From Pseudideonella sakaiensis (GTDB taxonomy: Bacteria; Pseudomonadota; Gammaproteobacteria; Burkholderiales; Burkholderiaceae_C): a DNA stretch of 64,000 nucleotides. The stretch spans positions 30,071 through 94,070 of the forward strand of contig NZ_BBYR01000026.1 of assembly GCF_001293525.1 (NCBI RefSeq). Direction: 5' to 3'. The notes beneath the pieces are model-generated. The model did not search any database and had not been told where the DNA came from. It saw only the letters and a program-made list of their open reading frames with translations. Shown here piece by piece: positions 20,143-27,552 of this stretch. The position numbers were made by a program, and so were the translations under genes. The first letter of the stretch is position 1. Each line of letters begins with the position of its first letter.

Positions 20143-21417
20143 ATGTCCCTCATCGTTCACAAGTACGGCGGCACCTCGATGGGCACGCCGGAGCGCATCC
20201 GCAACGTCGCCCGGCGGGTCGCCAAATGGGCGCGCGCGGGCCACCAGATGATCGTGGTGCCGTCGGCGATGAGCGGCGAGACCAACCGCCTGCTCGGGCT
20301 GGCCCGGGAGGTCGCGCCCGCCAGCACCACGGCCGCCGTGCAGCGCGAGCTGGACATGATCGCCTCCACCGGCGAGCAGGTGTCCGTCGGTCTGCTGGCG
20401 CTCGCGCTGCAGGCCGAGGGCCTGGACGCGGTCAGCTACACCGGCTGGCAGGTGCCGGTGCGCACCGACAGCGCCTACACCAAGGCGCGCATCGAGAGCA
20501 TCGACGATGCCCGCGTTCGCGCCGACCTGGCGTCGGGCAAGGTCGTCGTGATCACCGGCTTCCAGGGCATCGATGGCGAGGGCCACATCACCACCCTCGG
20601 GCGCGGCGGCTCGGACACCTCGGCGGTCGCGATCGCGGCCGCGCTGAAGGCCGACGAGTGCCTGATCTACACCGACGTGGACGGCGTCTACACCACCGAC
20701 CCGCGCATCGTCGCCGAGGCCCGGCGCCTGAAGAGCATCAGCTTCGAGGAAATGCTCGAGATGGCCAGCCTCGGCTCCAAGGTGCTGCAGATCCGCTCGG
20801 TCGAGTTCGCCGGCAAGTACCGCGTGCCGATGCGCGTGCTGTCCAGCTTCACCCCCTGGGACATCGACCTGGCCGAGGAAGCACGCTCCGGCACCCTGAT
20901 CACCTTCGAGGAAGACGAGAACATGGAACAAGCCGTCGTTTCCGGCATTGCCTTCAACCGCGACGAGGCCAAGGTCAGCCTGCTCGGCGTGCCCGACCGG
21001 CCCGGCATCGCGTTCCAGATCCTCGGCCCGGTGGCCGAGGCCAACATCGACATCGACGTCATCATCCAGAACGTCTCGCACGACGGCAAGACCGACTTCT
21101 CCTTCACCGTGCACCGCAACGACTACGCGCGCACGCTCGAACTGCTGAAGGGCACCGTCGCGCCGCGCATCGAGGCGGCCCAGGTCGTCGGCGACCCGAA
21201 GATCTGCAAGGTCAGCATCGTCGGCATCGGCATGCGCTCGCACGTCGGCGTGGCCAGCAAGATGTTCGGCGCGCTGTCCGAGGAGGGCATCAACATCCAG
21301 ATGATCTCGACGAGCGAGATCAAGACCAGCGTGGTGATCGACGAGAAGTACATGGAGCTCGCCGTGCGCGCGCTTCACAAGGCATTCGATCTGGAGCAGG
21401 CCGACGCCGCGGCCTGA
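20143..21417 (+). CDS. lysC: Aspartate kinase, ACT-regulated
   Basis: First step of the Lys/Thr/Met/DAP pathway: phosphorylates aspartate. 424 residues. Catalytic domain begins IVHKYGGTSMGTPERI; SAMSGETNRLL and TTLGRGGSDTSAVAIAAAL (aspartate/ATP site) follow. Two ACT domains occupy ~268-410, with VSLLGVPDRPGIAFQILG and VSIVGIGMRSHVGVASKMF. The layout is the monofunctional, lysine/threonine-inhibited type of Gram-positive and betaproteobacterial enzymes. A TAGAAT hexamer at 20063-20068 could be the -10, giving a ~70-nt leader. An internal start near codon 261 is listed separately. Confidence 0.97.
   Translation: MSLIVHKYGGTSMGTPERIRNVARRVAKWARAGHQMIVVPSAMSGETNRLLGLAREVAPASTTAAVQRELDMIASTGEQVSVGLLALALQAEGLDAVSYTGWQVPVRTDSAYTKARIESIDDARVRADLASGKVVVITGFQGIDGEGHITTLGRGGSDTSAVAIAAALKADECLIYTDVDGVYTTDPRIVAEARRLKSISFEEMLEMASLGSKVLQIRSVEFAGKYRVPMRVLSSFTPWDIDLAEEARSGTLITFEEDENMEQAVVSGIAFNRDEAKVSLLGVPDRPGIAFQILGPVAEANIDIDVIIQNVSHDGKTDFSFTVHRNDYARTLELLKGTVAPRIEAAQVVGDPKICKVSIVGIGMRSHVGVASKMFGALSEEGINIQMISTSEIKTSVVIDEKYMELAVRALHKAFDLEQADAAA
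20908..20925 (+). promoter_or_regulatory. Possible internal translation start within lysC (beta subunit)
   Basis: GAGGAAG at 20908-20914 lies 8 nt before the in-frame ATG at 20923 (codon 261, MEQAVVSGIAF). Translation from here would give ~164 residues holding just the two ACT domains, like the separately translated beta subunits of Bacillus and Corynebacterium aspartokinases. The Shine-Dalgarno-like bases also encode Glu-Glu-Asp, so chance is possible. Confidence 0.4.
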
Positions 21418-21459
21418 GCCCGACCGCGCCGACTTCCCGGCGCGCCCGGCGCATCGGGT

Positions 21460-21465
21460 TAGAAT
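21460..21465 (+). promoter_or_regulatory. Candidate -10 element of tRNA-Ser
   Basis: TAGAAT, 12 bases before the mature tRNA 5' end, in an otherwise GC-rich gap after lysC. No good -35 was found at 16-18 bp. Confidence 0.4.
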
Positions 21466-21477
21466 GCGCTCCGGCTT

Positions 21478-21570
21478 GGAGTCGTGACCGAGTGGCCGAA
21501 GGTGCTCCCCTGCTAAGGGAGTATGTGGGCAAAACCTGCATCAAGGGTTCGAATCCCTTCGACTCCGCCA
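21478..21570 (+). tRNA. tRNA-Ser (anticodon GCU)
   Basis: 93 nt including the encoded CCA. The acceptor stem GGAGTCG (21478-21484) pairs with CGACTCC, followed by discriminator G and CCA at 21568-21570. The anticodon stem-loop reads CTCCCCTGCTAAGGGAG (anticodon GCT). A long variable arm (class II) and the T-loop GGTTCGAATCC are present. It decodes AGC/AGU. Confidence 0.97.
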
Positions 21571-21630
21571 AGCCCCACCGCCTGCCCGCCCGTTCCTCCG
21601 ACGACTCCGGTGGTGGCTGGCCGGCCCGAG

Positions 21631-21655
21631 AGCCCCGCAGCGCGGGGCTTTTTTT
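21631..21655 (+). terminator. Rho-independent terminator after tRNA-Ser
   Basis: 8-bp GC stem AGCCCCGC / GCGGGGCT with a 3-nt loop (AGC), followed directly by a run of T. It is the clearest intrinsic terminator in the window and separates the tRNA from lysR. Confidence 0.9.
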
Positions 21656-21740
21656 CGGCCGCACGGCGCTTGCCGGCGGGCCGGTGCACCGTCGCCTCGT
21701 TCCCCAGCGCCGCGATGCCGCGGTCCGCTACCATCCCCGC

Positions 21741-22661
21741 GTGCACTTCGACTTCGCTGACCTGAGGCTCTTCCTGCACCTGGTCGAGTGCGGGAACCTG
21801 ACGCGTGGCGCGAGTGCGGCGGCGCTGTCGCCGGCGGCCGCGAGCGGGCGGCTCAAGGCGCTGGAGGAGCAGCTCGGGGCCCGGCTGTTCTATCGCAGCA
21901 GCCGGGGGCTGGCGCCGACGCCGGCGGGGGAGCTCTTCCTGCGCCATGCGCGGGGTCTGCTGCGCCAGCTGGAGCACGTGAGGAACGATTTCGGCGAGCT
22001 GTCCAGCGAGAGCGCCGGGCATTTCCGCATCTTCGCGAACACGACCCCGATCACCGAGACGCTGCCGCGGGTGCTCGGCGCCTTCCTGCAGCGGCGTCCG
22101 GGCGTGACGGTGGACGTGCAGGAGCGCAACACGCGCCAGGTGATCGAGGCGGTGAACGAAAGCGCGGCCGACGTCGGCGTGATCTCGGTGCCGAGCCCTT
22201 ACGACCCAGGGCCGCTGCAGAGCCTCTGCTATGCGACGGACCGCCTGGTGCTCGTGGTGCCGGAGGGCCATGCGCTGGCGGCTGCCGGGCGCCTGGACTT
22301 CGAGGAGACGCTGGACCTGCCGCACGTGGGCTATGCCAACAGCACGCTGCAGACCTACATCGTCGGGCAGGCGGCGGCCCTGCAACGGCAGCTCGTGATG
22401 CGCGTGCTGATGAGCAGCTACGAGACGATGTGCGCGATGATCGCGGCCGGCATCGGGGTCGGCGTGCTGCCGCGCAGCTGTGCGGCGCGCTACGTGCGCA
22501 GCGGCATGCGCATGGCCATCGTCGAGCTGCGCGACGCCTGGACGCTGCGCGAGCGGCATGTGCTGTACCGCGACCTGGAGGCCCTGCCGATGTGCGCGCG
22601 GGACTTCATCGACGCGGTCGGGGCGATCGCCGAGGGGCCGTCCGGCAGCCCGCCGCGCTGA
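21741..22661 (+). CDS. LysR-family transcriptional regulator
   Basis: 306 residues. Winged helix-turn-helix at ~2-63 (FADLRLFLHLVECGNLTRGA, then SGRLKALEEQLGARLFYRSS), followed by a periplasmic-binding-protein-like effector domain. Start set at GTG 21741, which gives the usual family N-terminus. It converges on the four-gene CoA-transferase/Bug/dehydrogenase operon (27391-22728) and is the obvious candidate regulator, although it is not next to the operon's promoter. LysR regulators adjoin known 3-sulfinopropionate gene sets, as I recall; effector unknown. Confidence 0.92.
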   Translation: MHFDFADLRLFLHLVECGNLTRGASAAALSPAAASGRLKALEEQLGARLFYRSSRGLAPTPAGELFLRHARGLLRQLEHVRNDFGELSSESAGHFRIFANTTPITETLPRVLGAFLQRRPGVTVDVQERNTRQVIEAVNESAADVGVISVPSPYDPGPLQSLCYATDRLVLVVPEGHALAAAGRLDFEETLDLPHVGYANSTLQTYIVGQAAALQRQLVMRVLMSSYETMCAMIAAGIGVGVLPRSCAARYVRSGMRMAIVELRDAWTLRERHVLYRDLEALPMCARDFIDAVGAIAEGPSGSPPR

Positions 22662-22727
22662 GCCGCGGCGGTCGGCCACGCCCGCGGCGGCAGCCCGCCT
22701 GTGCTCCGAGCGTGGCGCGCTCGGCCT

Positions 22728-23933
22728 TCAGTCCCGGGCCCGCCCTGCCAGCTCCGCGTAGCCGGTGCGCGTCTGCGGCAGCTTCATGCCCAGCACGACG
22801 CTGGCGACCTGGGTCCGCAGGATCTGCGCCGTGCCGCCGGAGATCGTGAACATGCGCACGTCGCGCAGGTGGCGTTCCATCGGCTGGTCGCGGCCGTAGC
22901 CGGAGGAGCCGAACAGCTGGAGCGCATCGTTGCAGACCTTGAAGCAGGCCTCGCCCGCGAAGGTCTTGGCCTGCGCGGCGCTGTGCATGTCGGGCAGGTC
23001 GGAGCCGCTGCAGGCGGCCGCATGGAGCAGCAGGCGGGCGGCCTCGAGCTGCACCGACATGTCGGCCAGCATCCACTGCAGGCCCTGGAACTCGGCCAGC
23101 GGACGGCCGAACTGCCGGCGTGCCTTGACGCGCCGGACCGCCTCCTCGAACGCCCCCTGCGCGATGCCCAGCGCCACGGTGCCGGCGCCGACCCGCTGGG
23201 CGTTGTAGACCTTCATCAGGCTCGCGAAGCTCCGGCGCAGGCCGCCGGGCGTCGCCAGCAGCATGGACCGGTGGACGCGCAGCCGGCGCAGGTGGACATG
23301 GGTCTCGGGGATGCCGCGGATGCCCATCGCCGGGATGCGCTCGCCGATGACCAGCCCGTCCGGCTGCGCCGGGTCGCGCACGTGGAGAAAGGCGCCGATG
23401 CCCTGCTCGACGCCGTCGTCGAAGACCCGGGCGTAGATGATGTGCAGGCGCGAGACGCCGCCGCCGGTGATCCAGTACTTGTCGCCCTGCAACACGTAGT
23501 GGTCACCGTCCCGGTCGGCGCGCGTCGACATCTCGGTGGCGGCGCTGCCGGTATCCGGTTCGGTGATCAGGATCGCGGGCTTGTCGCCGGCGCGCAGCAG
23601 CCCGGCGGCCAGGTCGAGCTGCTCGGGCGTGCCATAGCGCCGCACCATGCCGATCGCGCCCATGGTCGCGTCCACGACCACGCGGCCCAGGCTCGCGCAG
23701 GCCTTGGACACCTCCTCGATGACGATCACCGCATCCTGGAACGAGGCGCCCATGCCGCCGTGCGAGGTCGGCAGCGTCATGGTCAGGAAGCCCGCGTCGC
23801 GCAGCAGCGCGACGCTCTCCCAGGGGTAGGCCTCGGTGCGGTCCACGTCCGCGGCCTTCGGTGCGAAGTGGGTCTGCGCGAGCTCGCGCGCCCGGGCCTG
23901 CAGGGCCTGCTGTTCGGGGGTCAGCTTGAGCAT
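22728..23933 (-). CDS. Acyl-CoA dehydrogenase superfamily protein, probable 3-sulfinopropionyl-CoA desulfinase
   Basis: 401 residues with a full acyl-CoA dehydrogenase fold: flavin-binding LITEPDTGSAATEMSTRAD and GDKYWITGGG, C-terminal helices with RRQFGRPLAEFQ. Neither usual position for the catalytic Glu holds Glu. At the medium-chain position the sequence is TISGGTAQILR (Gly366), and at the isovaleryl/long-chain position it is VYNAQRVGAG (Gln246). Arg84 is present in ASLGRVVVD. As I recall, Arg84 and Gln246 are the active-site residues of 3-sulfinopropionyl-CoA desulfinases of Advenella and Variovorax, which release sulfite and propionyl-CoA without oxidation. Neighbours (CoA-transferase, Bug protein, LysR) fit. 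An unorthodox dehydrogenase of another substrate remains possible. Confidence 0.85.
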   Translation of the reverse strand: MLKLTPEQQALQARARELAQTHFAPKAADVDRTEAYPWESVALLRDAGFLTMTLPTSHGGMGASFQDAVIVIEEVSKACASLGRVVVDATMGAIGMVRRYGTPEQLDLAAGLLRAGDKPAILITEPDTGSAATEMSTRADRDGDHYVLQGDKYWITGGGVSRLHIIYARVFDDGVEQGIGAFLHVRDPAQPDGLVIGERIPAMGIRGIPETHVHLRRLRVHRSMLLATPGGLRRSFASLMKVYNAQRVGAGTVALGIAQGAFEEAVRRVKARRQFGRPLAEFQGLQWMLADMSVQLEAARLLLHAAACSGSDLPDMHSAAQAKTFAGEACFKVCNDALQLFGSSGYGRDQPMERHLRDVRMFTISGGTAQILRTQVASVVLGMKLPQTRTGYAELAGRARD

Positions 23934-23944
23934 GGGCTCCGTCC

Positions 23945-24931
23945 TCAGGCCACGGTGATGCGGGCTTCGGAGATCACGCGGCTGAACTTCTCGCCCTCCG
24001 CCCGGATCCACGCCCGGCTCTTCTCGGTCGTCATCGTGCGGTCGACGAAATTCCCCATCTGGACGAAACGGTTGCGGATCTCGGTGTTCTCCATCGCCTT
24101 CTGGATCGAGCCGGCGAGTGCCGCGCTGATGTCCGCCGGCAGTCCGGCCGGGCCGACGCAGGCGGTCCATGCGACGCATTGGTAGCCGCCGACGAACTCG
24201 CCCACGGCCGGCACCTCGCGCAGGACCTCGATGGCGTCGAGGCGGCTGGCCGACGAGGTGGCGAGCGCGCGCAGCCGGCCGGTGCGGATCTGGCCGATGC
24301 AGGCCGGCAGGCTCGCGAACATGAAGTCGAACTGGCCGCCGATCAGGTCCTGCAGCGCCGGCGCATCGCCCTTGTACGGGATGTGTTCGATCTTCAGCTT
24401 GGCCATCAGCTTCCACTGCTCGGTGGCGATGTGGTTGGTGACACCGTTGCCGCCGGAGCCGTAGGTCACGCGGCGCGTGCGGATGGCCTTGACGAGGTCG
24501 TCGTAGGTCCTGAACTCCGATTCGGTCCGGACCACCAGCAGCATCGGCACGATGCCGGTCACCATCACGGTCTCGAAGTCCGACACCGGGTTGTAGCCCG
24601 CGTTCGCGTACAGGTAGGGTGCGATGCCGAGGTTGCCGCTGCCGCCCCACATCAGCTGGTAGCCATCCGGCCGGGTCTTCACGAGGGTCTGGGCGGACAG
24701 CATGCTGCCCGCGCCGGGCTTGTTCTCCACCACGAAGGCCTGCCCGAGGTCCTTCGTCAGCTCGTCGCAGAAGACGCGCGCGATGATGTCGGTCGCCTGC
24801 CCGGCAGGAAAGCCGACCAGCACCTTGATCGGGCGGGCGGGCCATTTCTCGGCAGTGGCCCAGGCCGCCCACGGGGCGCTGCCGAGCAGGGAGGCCGCGA
24901 TCAGCTCGCGGCGACGGAGTCGGGTCGTCAT
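23945..24931 (-). CDS. Bug/TctC-family periplasmic solute-binding protein
   Basis: 328 residues. A twin-arginine-like N-terminus (TTRLRRRELIAASLLGSAPW) and cleavage region ATAEKWPARPIKVLVGFPAG, then the Bug signature AFVVENKPGAGSMLSAQTLV and HIPYKGDAPALQDLIGGQFD. Bug proteins bind small carboxylates for tripartite tricarboxylate transporters. No TctA/TctB membrane genes are nearby, which is usual for the expanded Bug families of Burkholderiales. It lies within the CoA-transferase/dehydrogenase operon, 11 bases before the dehydrogenase gene, so it should bind the substrate of that pathway. Strong AAGGAGA ribosome site. Confidence 0.93.
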   Translation of the reverse strand: MTTRLRRRELIAASLLGSAPWAAWATAEKWPARPIKVLVGFPAGQATDIIARVFCDELTKDLGQAFVVENKPGAGSMLSAQTLVKTRPDGYQLMWGGSGNLGIAPYLYANAGYNPVSDFETVMVTGIVPMLLVVRTESEFRTYDDLVKAIRTRRVTYGSGGNGVTNHIATEQWKLMAKLKIEHIPYKGDAPALQDLIGGQFDFMFASLPACIGQIRTGRLRALATSSASRLDAIEVLREVPAVGEFVGGYQCVAWTACVGPAGLPADISAALAGSIQKAMENTEIRNRFVQMGNFVDRTMTTEKSRAWIRAEGEKFSRVISEARITVA

Positions 24932-24986
24932 GGTCTTGTCTCCTTCTCTGGGTGGGCTCGGCCCGTGCCCGGGCGCGCCATGCGGG

Positions 24987-26078
24987 CTAGCGTGGCGCGG
25001 TGCCGGACGACCAGGCCTGTATCGCCTGCTGCGGCGATGCGCTCGTCGACGCGGGCCCCGGCGGGGGGCGCACGCCATCGAACAGGAAGGCCGCGGCCGG
25101 CACGTGACCGGTCCCGGCGGCCACGAAGCTGCCGCGCGCGGCAGGGTGGGGGTGCCGCGGGGCCTCGGCCAGCGACAGCACGGGCGTGACGCAGGCGTCC
25201 GTCCCGGCGAAGTGGGCGGCCCACTCGTCCCGCGTGCGGCTGGCGAAGCGTGCGGCGAACTGCCTGCGGATCTCCGGCCAGTGGGCCTCGGCGTCGCGAT
25301 CGGGCAGGTCCGCCTCGAGATCGAGGCCCCGCACCAGGGCGGCATAGAACGCGGGTTCGAGCGCCCCGACCGCGACGAAGCGGCCGTCGCCGGTGCGGTA
25401 GGTGTCGTACCAGGGCAGGCCGCCGTCCAGCCGGTTGACGCCGCGCTCGTCGCGCCACTGGCCCATCTGCAGGCGGCTGTACAGCGTGGCCATCAGCGCG
25501 GCCGAGCCATCGACCATCGACACGTCGAGGGTCCGCCCGTGCCCGCTGCGCCGCGCCTCCCAGGCGGCCGCCAACAGGCCGATGGCGAGAAAGGCCCCGC
25601 CGCCGCCATAGTCCCCCACCAGGTTGAGCGGCGGCAGCGGACGATCCGGCGTGCCGATCGCGTGGAGCGCGCCGGTCAGCGCGATGTAGTTGATGTCGTG
25701 GCCGGCCTGCTGCGCCAGGGGCCCGGTCTGGCCCCAGCCCGTCATGCGGGCGTAGACCAGGCGCGGGTTGCGGGCCCGCGCGTCGTCCGGGCCGAGGCCC
25801 AGGCGCTCCATGGCGCCCGGCCGCAGGCCCTCGAGCAGCACGTCGGCGGCGGCGGCCAGCGCCAGCGCATCGCGCCGTCCATCGGGCGTCTTGAGGTCGA
25901 TCTCCACGCAGGTGCGACCGCGCCGCACCGCGCCGAGCGTGTCCGGCTCGCCGTGGCTGCCCGGCCGCTCGATGCGGACGATGTCGGCCCCGAGGTCGGC
26001 CAGCAGCATGCCGCACCAGGGCACGGGTCCGATGGCTGCGAACTCGAGCACGCGCAGCCCGGCCAGCACGCCGCTCAC
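24987..26078 (-). CDS. CaiB/BaiF-family protein of the 2-methylacyl-CoA racemase type
   Basis: 363 residues, class III CoA-transferase fold. It has the racemase pair: His127 in AGHDINYIALTG and Asp156 in LNLVGDYGGGGAF, the positions used by alpha-methylacyl-CoA racemases. The N-terminus GPVPWCGMLLADLGADIVRI is also racemase-like. It would epimerise a 2-methylacyl-CoA, or act as a CoA-transferase of that subgroup. GTG start overlapping the upstream stop (GTGA), so it is coupled to the second family member. Its presence suggests the pathway substrate may be alpha-branched. Confidence 0.88.
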   Translation of the reverse strand: MSGVLAGLRVLEFAAIGPVPWCGMLLADLGADIVRIERPGSHGEPDTLGAVRRGRTCVEIDLKTPDGRRDALALAAAADVLLEGLRPGAMERLGLGPDDARARNPRLVYARMTGWGQTGPLAQQAGHDINYIALTGALHAIGTPDRPLPPLNLVGDYGGGGAFLAIGLLAAAWEARRSGHGRTLDVSMVDGSAALMATLYSRLQMGQWRDERGVNRLDGGLPWYDTYRTGDGRFVAVGALEPAFYAALVRGLDLEADLPDRDAEAHWPEIRRQFAARFASRTRDEWAAHFAGTDACVTPVLSLAEAPRHPHPAARGSFVAAGTGHVPAAAFLFDGVRPPPGPASTSASPQQAIQAWSSGTAPR

Positions 26079-27391
26079 GGCAACCTCGTCGCGTCGTTCC
26101 CCGGACCGGACGGGGCTGCGTCCGGTGCAGTCGCGGGCCGGGTGCGCCTTGCCTTCATCCGCTGCGGGTCGCAGGCGACCACGCCGGCCGCCTCGAGGGC
26201 GTCGATGCGCGCATCGTCGAGCCCCGCAAGCGCCTGCAGCACCTCCCGGGTGTCCTGGCCGATCCGGTGGCCGGACCAGCGGATGCGTCCCGGGGTGGCG
26301 CTGAGCTTCGGGACGACCCCCGCGAGCGTGACCTCGCCCAGGTCCTCGTCGGGCGTCCTGACGAGCATGTCGCGAGCGCGGTAGTGCGGGTCGGCAAAGA
26401 TGTCGGCCATCGAGTAGATGGGCGTCGCCGGCACGTCCTGGGCGTCGAGCGCGGCTGTCAGCGCCGCCGTGGGCAGCCGACGCGTCCAGGCGCCGATCAG
26501 CGCTTCCAGTTCCTCCTCATGGGCGTTGCGCCCGGCCTGGGTCGCGAAGCGCGGGTCCGTGCCCAGCGCCGGATCACCCATGGCGCAGGTGAGCCGGCGG
26601 AACACCGCGTCGGCCAGTGCCGCGATGTGGACGTGCGAGCCGTCGGCGGTCGGGAACAGGGTGTTCGGTGCGCTCTGCGGCAGCCGCGGCCCGCAGCGCA
26701 TGCCGATCGCGCCGGTCTTGTCGAAGGCCGGCACGTGGGACTCCATGAAGCTGAAGGCGGATTCGATCAGGCTCACGTCGACCACCTGACCCTGGCCCGT
26801 GCGTTCGCGGTGCAGCGCAGCCATCACCGTGCCGAGCGCGGCGTACAGGCCGGTGATGTAGTCCGTCAGCGGCATCGCCACGCGCGAGGGGGGGCGGTCC
26901 GGATCGCCGATCAGCTGGCGCAGGCCGCTCATCGCCTCGCCAATCACACCGTAGCCCGGCCGCGCGCTGTAGGGGCCGGTCTGGCCGAATCCGCTCACGC
27001 GCGTGAGGATCAGGTCCGGACGGGACTGCGTCAGGACGTCGTAGCCCAGCCCCCATCGCTCCAGCGTGCCCGGCCGGAAGTTCTCGACCACGATGTCGAA
27101 GCGCGGCAGCGTCGCCAGCAGCAGGTCGCGGCCTGCCGGCTGCCGCAGGTCGATCGAGACGATCCGCTTGTTGCGACAGATCGACGCCGCGTACAGGGAC
27201 TTGCCGTCCACCGTCTGGCCCAGGCCACGGATGGTGTCGCCCTCGGGATCCTCCACCTTCACGACCTCGGCACCGAAGTCGGCCAGGAGGCGCGCGCAGA
27301 AAGGGCCCGAGGCGGTGGAGCCGAGTTCGAGGACCCGGCAGCCGGCCAGCGGGCCGGCTGCCGCCTCGTCGCGATGCGGGAGGGCAGCCAT
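26075..27391 (-). CDS. Class III CoA-transferase (CaiB/BaiF, formyl-CoA transferase-like)
   Basis: 438 residues. Contains the catalytic-Asp region AMPLTDYITGLYAALGTV (Asp177), the site of the aspartyl-CoA intermediate in the family, with FDIVVENFRPGTLERWGLGY and GFGQTGPYSARPGYG. It would activate a free acid to its CoA thioester from a donor such as succinyl-CoA. First gene of the operon; size and neighbours fit the 3-sulfinopropionate CoA-transferases that accompany desulfinases. Start could be ATG 27391 or GTG 27400; neither has a good Shine-Dalgarno. Confidence 0.9.
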   Translation of the reverse strand: MAALPHRDEAAAGPLAGCRVLELGSTASGPFCARLLADFGAEVVKVEDPEGDTIRGLGQTVDGKSLYAASICRNKRIVSIDLRQPAGRDLLLATLPRFDIVVENFRPGTLERWGLGYDVLTQSRPDLILTRVSGFGQTGPYSARPGYGVIGEAMSGLRQLIGDPDRPPSRVAMPLTDYITGLYAALGTVMAALHRERTGQGQVVDVSLIESAFSFMESHVPAFDKTGAIGMRCGPRLPQSAPNTLFPTADGSHVHIAALADAVFRRLTCAMGDPALGTDPRFATQAGRNAHEEELEALIGAWTRRLPTAALTAALDAQDVPATPIYSMADIFADPHYRARDMLVRTPDEDLGEVTLAGVVPKLSATPGRIRWSGHRIGQDTREVLQALAGLDDARIDALEAAGVVACDPQRMKARRTRPATAPDAAPSGPGNDATRLP

Positions 27392-27466
27392 GGGAAGCAC
27401 GAAGTGAATGGCCGCGGATTCTGGGTGGCCGCTGCGCGGACGGCCATCCGAGGTTTCGGAACGCCG

Positions 27467-27485
27467 CGTTCGGCCTCGACGAACG
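27467..27485. promoter_or_regulatory. Operator-like inverted repeat upstream of the CoA-transferase operon
   Basis: CGTTCG-N7-CGAACG, perfect 6-bp arms, 76-94 bases before the first ATG of the operon. A further GAACG half-site lies just to the left (27460-27464 region). It is the only symmetric element in the 160-base gap between this operon and the end of feoB, and is a candidate regulator site. Confidence 0.35.
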
Positions 27486-27552
27486 TGGCAGCGTCCTGCG
27501 GCTCAGCCGCGTCCGGTTCGGCCGGTGTCGCCCGAGGTGCGTCGCGCGGGCC

